Shown here: positions 6,144-10,785 of the stretch, piece after piece
Layout: every line of letters begins with the position of its first letter
How positions within the stretch are numbered: position 1 is the first letter of the stretch
Source: Thermodesulfobacteriota bacterium
GTDB taxonomy: Bacteria > Desulfobacterota > BSN033 > UBA1163
Direction of reading: 5' to 3'
Length of the DNA stretch: 10,785 nucleotides
NCBI GenBank assembly: GCA_030024065.1
Contig: JASEIE010000114.1
Location: 1 to 10,785, forward strand
The notes under the pieces: model-generated
What the model saw: only the letters and a program-made list of their open reading frames with translations
Told to the model about the DNA's origin: nothing
Database searches by the model: none
Program-made: the position numbers and the translations under genes

Positions 6144-8012
6144 GTGTTAGGGAAAGCCGTTGGGCTCATAGCCGGGCTTCTTGCCCTTTATCAGATGATT
6201 ATTGCCAGTCGTCTTCTCACCTGGCTTGGAATCTTTATCCCTGCCCCTCAGCACCGAGCCATCAGCCTCTTCTTTATCCTCCTTTTGGTCTTTTGCTATC
6301 GTTCTCCCAAAGGGGAGATAAGAGAGGCAAAACTTTCCTGGTACGATCTCCTCTTTCTCTCTTTTGGATTGATCGGGGTGGGTTATGTAGCTTTCAACTA
6401 TGGAGCTATTTCAGATTATGGCTCTTATGGTTACCTCGACATCTTAGGAATCGCTCTCGCCTTCTTCGCTGCCTTCTCTCTTCTTGAGGCAAGCCGCAGG
6501 GTAGCCGGGATCATCTTCCCTCTCTTAATCATCACCTTTTTGTTGATCACCTCATTTCAAAACTATCTGCCGGGCCTTCTATATGGAAAAGGGTATGCCG
6601 TTGACCGTCTCACCTATAGTTTTTATGCTGGAGGGGCAGGCATATTTGGTATCCCGCTGGGAGTGGCCACTACCATCTTGATTTCCTTTATCATCTTTGG
6701 CCAGCTCCTGGAGGAGTCGGGGGGAGGGAGTTGGTTGATCCGTTTAGCCTTATCTCTGGCCGGATGGACCGCCGGAGGGCCAGCCAAGGTAGCGGTAGTG
6801 GCCAGTGGTTTTTTTGGATCGATTTCGGGTTCTCCCACAGCCAATGTAGCCACGACTGGCGCATTTACCATCCCTTTGATGAAAAAGACGGGATATCCTG
6901 CTAAATTTGCCGGAGCCGTAGAGGCAGTGGCTTCAACCGGTGGACAGTTTATGCCACCTGTCATGGGAGCGGTAGCCTTTATTATGGCCGAATGGTTAAA
7001 CATCCCTTATGCAACGATTGTTGGAATGGCTATTATCCCGGCTACATTATATTTTCTCATCCTTTTTATGTCCGTCCATTTGGAGGCCAAAAAAAAAGGA
7101 CTTCAGCCTATTCCCCGTCACGAACTCCCTCCCCTTCTTACCGTCTTTAAGGAAGGCTGGTTCTATCCCATTCCCCTTTTTGCCTTGATCTACTTTCTTT
7201 TAGTGAAGAGATATCCGCCAGAAATGGCTGTTATGGCCTCCCTTCCTTTCCTCATCGGTATCAGTTTTCTCTCTCCTGATAAGAATCACCATCTGGTTCC
7301 CTCTCATATCTGGAAGGCATTACTTAAGGCGGTCAAAACCTGGCTCACCGTGGCAGTGGTTACGGCTACCGTTGGAATGTTGATCAGCTCTCTCGAATTG
7401 AGCGGGCTTGGAATAAAATTTTCCCGCTTTATGGTCGATTTGAGCTATGGCCATCTCCTTCCTGCCCTGGTGATGGTGGGGCTGGCAAGCTTTATCCTGG
7501 GAATGGGGCTTGACTCCATCCCCTGTTATATGACCTTGACCATTCTTGCTGCTCCTACCCTGGTTACCCTTGGCATCCCCGTTGAAATGGCCCATCTCTA
7601 TGTTCTCTATTGGGGATTGGCCTCTTTTATTACTCCTCCGGTATGTCTAGCCGTCTATGTGGCCTGCGGGATTAGCGGGAGTGAGATGTGGGAGACCGGC
7701 TGGGAGGCAGTCCGACTGGGTATTGCCGCCTTTATTGTTCCTTTTGCCTTTGCCTATAATCCTGCCCTCCTTGGAATGGGTTCTTTGGGTGAGGTTATTA
7801 TTGGAACGATCACTGCCTTAGCCGGAGCCTTTTTGGTGGCGGCAGGGGTTCGGGGATTTGCCAGACGACCTTTAGGATGGCTGGCAAGAAGTCTCACCCT
7901 GATTGGGGGGTTATTTCTAATTGCTCCCGGGATCTGGACGATCCTTGTTGGAGTAGCATTGGGGGCCCTCGGTCTGAGCAGGTGGCTATCAAGAGCGAGC
8001 ATCCGCACCTGA
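6144..8012 (+). CDS. TRAP transporter fused permease (DctQ-M type), TAXI-linked
   Basis: A 622-aa polytopic membrane protein, the usual size for TAXI-associated permeases in which the small (Q) and large (M) subunits are one chain. The N-terminal ~160 residues hold several membrane helices. The M-type core carries GFFGSISGSPTANVATTG (222-239), GAVEAVASTGGQFMPPVMG (257-275), ILGMGLDSIPCYM (451-463) and FITPPVCLAVYVACG (495-509), the two pseudo-symmetric substrate and ion-binding regions of this superfamily. The C-terminus has extra helices and ends in a basic tail. The start is GTG at 6144 after an AAGGACGAGG ribosome site. Transport is expected to be secondary, driven by a sodium or proton gradient and fed by the receptor encoded 44 bases upstream. 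Confidence 0.92.
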   Translation: MLGKAVGLIAGLLALYQMIIASRLLTWLGIFIPAPQHRAISLFFILLLVFCYRSPKGEIREAKLSWYDLLFLSFGLIGVGYVAFNYGAISDYGSYGYLDILGIALAFFAAFSLLEASRRVAGIIFPLLIITFLLITSFQNYLPGLLYGKGYAVDRLTYSFYAGGAGIFGIPLGVATTILISFIIFGQLLEESGGGSWLIRLALSLAGWTAGGPAKVAVVASGFFGSISGSPTANVATTGAFTIPLMKKTGYPAKFAGAVEAVASTGGQFMPPVMGAVAFIMAEWLNIPYATIVGMAIIPATLYFLILFMSVHLEAKKKGLQPIPRHELPPLLTVFKEGWFYPIPLFALIYFLLVKRYPPEMAVMASLPFLIGISFLSPDKNHHLVPSHIWKALLKAVKTWLTVAVVTATVGMLISSLELSGLGIKFSRFMVDLSYGHLLPALVMVGLASFILGMGLDSIPCYMTLTILAAPTLVTLGIPVEMAHLYVLYWGLASFITPPVCLAVYVACGISGSEMWETGWEAVRLGIAAFIVPFAFAYNPALLGMGSLGEVIIGTITALAGAFLVAAGVRGFARRPLGWLARSLTLIGGLFLIAPGIWTILVGVALGALGLSRWLSRASIRT

Positions 8013-8031
8013 TCGATATTAGGAATTAATA

Positions 8032-8141
8032 GTTAACCCCGTTAGAAAGGATGGGGCTTTAAACCCCACCCTTTCTAAGATGGATATTATCTATTTTTAT
8101 CATCCCTGCCATAAATGGCGGGGCTTTCTAACGGGGTTAAC
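8032..8141. repeat. 110-bp compound inverted repeat (MITE-like or structured RNA)
   Basis: The outer arms GTTAACCCCGTTAGAAAG (8032-8049) and CTTTCTAACGGGGTTAAC (8124-8141) are perfect 18-bp complements. Inside are two hairpins: 8042-8056 with 8064-8078 (15 bp, one mismatch, 7-base loop) and 8104-8111 with 8116-8123 (8 bp with one G-T pair, TAAA loop). GGGGCTTT occurs twice in direct orientation (8053, 8120). The segment 8042-8049 can pair with either 8071-8078 or 8124-8131, so the folds compete. There is no T tract, so it is not an ordinary terminator, and no flanking duplication is evident. Best guesses are a miniature inverted-repeat or IS200/IS605-derived palindromic element, or a processing or attenuation structure between permease and ligase. 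Confidence 0.75.
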
Positions 8142-8177
8142 CGAAAAAATTTTGAGTTTTTAAATTTGGGATCAATT

Positions 8178-9500
8178 ATGAGAGAGGTCGAATATTTCGA
8201 TCAGAAGGTGGAAACGGCGAGCCGGGATGAGATTGTCTTACTCCAATTCCAGAAGTTGGAGAGTATGCTGAAGAAGGTCTATGCCTCCAATCCATTTTAC
8301 CAAAAAAAGTTCAGCCACCATGGAATCACCCCTTTAGAAATTCGATCTATTGATGATCTTCAAAAAATGCCCTTTACAACGAAAAGAGAATTTGAAGAGG
8401 ATCAGGAAAAACATCCCCCTTGGGGGACGGACCTCACAGAGCCACTTGAGAACTACGTTAGATATCATCAGACCACAGGAACAACAGGCAAACCCCTAAA
8501 ATGGTTGGATACGAAAGAGAGCTGGCCGTGGCGTGGGAAGTGCACTGCGACAACCCTTGTAGCTGCCGGGGTCAAAAAGGATGATGTGGTATTCTTTCCC
8601 TTTGCCTTTGGACCCCATGTGGCTTACTGGGGACTCTTTGAAGGGGTATGGCAGATCGGAGCGCTGGCGATTGCGGGGGGAGGATGGGATACGATCCAAA
8701 GGATCGAAAGCATCATAGAGAATCGTGTTACTGTGGTAGCTTGCACACCTACTTATGCGATTAGAATGGCTGAGGTGGCTCAAGAAAGGAATATCGATCT
8801 CAGAAACTCGGCAGTTAGGATTCTTGTGGATGGGGGTGAACCAGGGGCTTTGGTCCCTTCTGTTAAGAGAAAGATTGAAGGTTTGTGGAATGCCAAAATC
8901 TTCGACTACCTTGGGCTAACAGAAGTAGGCGGGCATTCATTTCAATGCACGATGCAGGAATCCGCTGTCCATATTATCGAAAGTGAATTTATAGCCGAAG
9001 TGATAAACCCGGATACCTGTTTGCCTGTGGGGGAGGGAGAAATCGGCGAATTGGTGCTTACCAATCTTGGAAGGTCATGCTCACCGGCCATCCGGTTCAG
9101 GACAAACGACATGGTCAAGATCAAAAAAGGCCAATGTCCCTGTGGAAGGAATTTCAGAATGCTGGACGGAGGAATCATAGGAAGAAGGGATGATATGGTC
9201 ATCATCAGGGGGATGAATGTTTTTCCAAATCTGGTGGGTAATATTGTGCAAAAAAATCTATCGGTTGGGGATGAATACCGAATTGTAGCTTATACCAAAG
9301 GGGGTTTAAATGAGCTTAAAATCTTCCTTGATCTATCCGATGAAAGCAGGAGGAAGAGGGAGAAGATAGAAAACGATATCGCATTGGACCTTAAGTCCGC
9401 ACTCGACCTCAGAGTGGAAGCAGAGGTTGTCCCCCAAAATACCTTAGAAAAATCTGATTATAAATCCAAACGCTTCATAGACCAGAGGGAGATGAAATAA
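8178..9500 (+). CDS. PaaK-family acyl/aryl-CoA ligase (AMP-forming)
   Basis: A 440-aa protein of the phenylacetate-CoA ligase family, full length. Motifs in order: HQTTGTTGKPLKW (98-109, ATP phosphate loop), VDGGEPG (218-224), FDYLGLTEVGG (242-252, adenine and acyl site), IRFRTND (305-311, ribose-binding Asp311), GQCPCGR (318-324, Cys pair of the family), GRRDDMVIIRGMNVFP (335-350, hinge) and SDYKSKRF (426-433; K429 fits the catalytic Lys of the C-terminal lobe). It would activate a carboxylic acid with ATP and CoA in the cytosol; phenylacetate itself is not proven. Family members also activate phthalate isomers and other aromatic acids. Start 8178 is preferred: the upstream in-frame ATG at 8115 lies inside the inverted-repeat element. 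The ribosome site is weak (GGGA, 8168-8171), implying low or coupled translation. Confidence 0.9.
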   Translation: MREVEYFDQKVETASRDEIVLLQFQKLESMLKKVYASNPFYQKKFSHHGITPLEIRSIDDLQKMPFTTKREFEEDQEKHPPWGTDLTEPLENYVRYHQTTGTTGKPLKWLDTKESWPWRGKCTATTLVAAGVKKDDVVFFPFAFGPHVAYWGLFEGVWQIGALAIAGGGWDTIQRIESIIENRVTVVACTPTYAIRMAEVAQERNIDLRNSAVRILVDGGEPGALVPSVKRKIEGLWNAKIFDYLGLTEVGGHSFQCTMQESAVHIIESEFIAEVINPDTCLPVGEGEIGELVLTNLGRSCSPAIRFRTNDMVKIKKGQCPCGRNFRMLDGGIIGRRDDMVIIRGMNVFPNLVGNIVQKNLSVGDEYRIVAYTKGGLNELKIFLDLSDESRRKREKIENDIALDLKSALDLRVEAEVVPQNTLEKSDYKSKRFIDQREMK

Positions 9501-9530
9501 GAATTGTCTAAAGTTCCCAAAGAAAGCCTC

Positions 9531-9580
9531 ATTTATGAAAAGGGGGGATAAAGGAATTTATGTGAGAAAGGGGGGAAATA
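9531..9580 (+). repeat. Imperfect tandem G-rich direct repeat
   Basis: Two units share ATTTATG-(TG)-AAAAGGGGGGATA-like sequence: 9531-9550 and 9556-9580, the second with a few inserted or changed bases. They sit in the 135-bp gap between the ligase and the second receptor, just upstream of a possible promoter. No function is evident; a dispersed intergenic repeat or regulatory site is possible. Confidence 0.4.
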
Positions 9581-9609
9581 TTTAAACATTAGACAGCCCT
9601 TTCTACAAT
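9581..9609 (+). promoter_or_regulatory. Possible sigma-70 promoter for the second TRAP unit
   Basis: TTTAAA (9581-9586, 4 of 6 to the -35 consensus), 17 bases, then TACAAT (9604-9609, 5 of 6 to the -10). Transcription would begin near 9616, just before the ribosome site of the gene at 9636. The hexamers are modest and such matches arise by chance in AT-rich gaps. Confidence 0.3.
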
Positions 9610-9635
9610 AAGAGGGTTTGAAAGGAGGAGACCAT

Positions 9636-10661
9636 ATGAAAAAGACTTTGATCTTAGTTTTGGCAATGGGGGTAGTAATAACCTGGAATGTCAATGTCAA
9701 AGATATTACTGCCCAGTCACTTCCGACTATCCTTAACATTGCGACACACCCCATAGGTACCTTTTTTAATATGGTTGGTACTGCTGTGGCAACGGTCGTT
9801 GGAAAACATACTCCTATAAAAACCACCGTGAAACCCATGGCTGGTCCTTCGGCCTGGTATCCCCTTGTGGTAACCCAAGAGATCGATCTCGGAGTGCTAA
9901 ATAACTGGGATGCTGAGAAAGGATATCTCGGCGAATCTGTTTATGATAAATTGTCTAAGGGGAAAGGATTCTCAGTAAGGCTCATTGCCATTAGTGTTAA
10001 TAATTCAAATAGTTTGATTGTTTCAGCGGATTCTGGAATTAATAAGATCTCGGATCTTAAAGGGAAGAGGATTTCAGGGAATTTTCCAACGCCATCACTT
10101 CAATTACAAACCGAAGCCTTTTTAGTCAATGGTGGGGTAAGTTGGTCAGAGATCAAACCAATACCTGTAAGTTCAATAGCCGAAGCTACAAAGGCTATCA
10201 TTGAAGGTCGATCTGATGCCGCCAATGTTACCATAGGTATGCCTGTTATTGAAGAACTCCATGCAAAAAGAGGAGCAAGAATTTTACCCATCGATCCTTC
10301 TCCCGAAGCAGTGAAGAGGACAAGGGAAAAATTCCCAGGGTATCCAATTAAGGTCACACCCGGTCCCGGACGAACCGGAGTGGAGAAAGAACAGTATCTG
10401 TGGGCTTATGATATCTACCTCATTGGTCGAGAGGACCTTCCTGATGAGGCAGCCTACCGAGTGGTAAAGGCCCTTTGGGAGAATTATAAGGATTTGGGTG
10501 CTATCCATGTACTTCTAAAGGATTGGACTCCGGAGCTTTTCGTCACCAAGGAGGCTCTCATCCCTTATCATACAGGAGCCATTAAATTCTATAAAGAAAA
10601 AGGGGTTTGGACGGATGAGATGGTGAAACTTCAGGAGGCTCTGTTAGCAAAAAAGAAGTAG
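9636..10661 (+). CDS. TAXI-family TRAP transporter solute receptor (2)
   Basis: A 341-aa exported protein. A signal peptide runs from MKKTLILVLAMGVVITW to about ITAQS (residues 24-28). The mature part follows the TAXI plan: LNIATHPIGTFFNMVGTAVATVV, VTQEIDLGVLNNWDAEKGYLGES, ISDLKGKRISGNF, and the C-terminal signature YHTGAIKFYKEKGVW, nearly the same as in receptor 1 (FHSGAIKYFKEKGLW). The rest has diverged strongly, so it probably binds a different ligand or is an old paralog. The start is fixed by AAAGGAGGAG (9621-9630); an upstream TTG at 9618 is disfavoured. It lies 21 bases before a partial membrane-protein gene, likely its own permease. It may have its own promoter in the 135-base gap. 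Confidence 0.9.
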   Translation: MKKTLILVLAMGVVITWNVNVKDITAQSLPTILNIATHPIGTFFNMVGTAVATVVGKHTPIKTTVKPMAGPSAWYPLVVTQEIDLGVLNNWDAEKGYLGESVYDKLSKGKGFSVRLIAISVNNSNSLIVSADSGINKISDLKGKRISGNFPTPSLQLQTEAFLVNGGVSWSEIKPIPVSSIAEATKAIIEGRSDAANVTIGMPVIEELHAKRGARILPIDPSPEAVKRTREKFPGYPIKVTPGPGRTGVEKEQYLWAYDIYLIGREDLPDEAAYRVVKALWENYKDLGAIHVLLKDWTPELFVTKEALIPYHTGAIKFYKEKGVWTDEMVKLQEALLAKKK

Positions 10662-10682
10662 ACCTTTAAAGGAAGGTTTGAA

Positions 10683-10785
10683 ATGGCAGACCCCTTAGGA
10701 GGACCGAGATTTAGAAAACTCCGTGGGATATTGGGTTATTGGGAGGATATTCTACTCACCTTACTGCCTGTCATTGGGGTTATCT
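10683..10785 (+). CDS. N-terminal fragment of a membrane protein, probable second TRAP fused permease
   Basis: The frame is open from ATG 10683 to the window edge, coding 34 residues: MADPLGGPRFRKLRGILGYW then EDILLTLLPVIGVI, a basic N-terminus leading into the first hydrophobic helix. The ribosome site AAAGGAAGG lies about 8 bases upstream, and the gene starts 21 bases after a TAXI receptor, where the fused permease is normally encoded. No permease signature motif is reached before the window ends, so the assignment rests on position and the start of a membrane helix. Confidence 0.65.
   Translation, partial: MADPLGGPRFRKLRGILGYWEDILLTLLPVIGVI

Noticed and set aside
6623..7003. Minus-strand ORF of 126 codons inside the permease gene
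   Set aside because: Antisense to strongly conserved permease motifs; codon-phase shadow with no recognisable domain.
8115..8177. N-terminal extension of the CoA ligase from ATG 8115
   Set aside because: The codons fall inside the inverted-repeat element and add residues not expected in the PaaK family.

Overview
The window reads as part of a chromosome from an anaerobic, probably syntrophic or sulfate-reducing deltaproteobacterium (Desulfobacterota-like). This is inference from gene content: two UbiD-type (de)carboxylases, TAXI-type TRAP transporters, a phenylacetate-CoA-ligase-type enzyme and a near-perfect sigma-54 promoter. No gene here fixes the species.

Layout. Bases 1-52 are the 3' end of tmRNA (ssrA), followed by a hairpin terminator. 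On the minus strand at 120-344 is a short ORF that is essentially one Fis-type DNA-binding domain, as found at the C-terminus of sigma-54 activators (EBPs). A nested palindrome (287-312) overlaps its 5' part. A complete IS3-family element (335-1572; orfA/orfB with a frameshift site and terminal inverted repeats) follows. Its left inverted repeat supplies the outermost possible start codon of the Fis-domain ORF. Between the IS and the first plus-strand gene lie a good sigma-70-like promoter touching the IS edge (1576-1604) and a canonical -24/-12 promoter (1653-1668).

From 1727 to the window end everything is on the plus strand: UbiD-family protein 1, a 102-aa cysteine-free protein, UbiD-family protein 2, a TAXI solute receptor, a fused TRAP permease, a 110-bp complex inverted-repeat element, a PaaK-family acyl-CoA ligase, a second TAXI receptor, and the start of what is probably a second permease.

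Working model (inference): TAXI-TRAP systems import an aromatic or related carboxylate, the PaaK-like ligase makes its CoA thioester, and the two UbiD proteins with the small protein between them form a multi-subunit prenyl-FMN (de)carboxylase. The arrangement recalls phenylphosphate carboxylase (two UbiD subunits plus small subunits) and the phthalate-isomer modules (CoA ligase plus UbiD decarboxylase plus transporter). No UbiX is in the window, so the cofactor would be made elsewhere. UbiD protein 1 departs from the canonical cofactor and metal site while protein 2 keeps it, which suggests division of labour. The upstream IS probably changed the control of the operon, by removing or isolating its activator or by separating an enhancer from the sigma-54 promoter.
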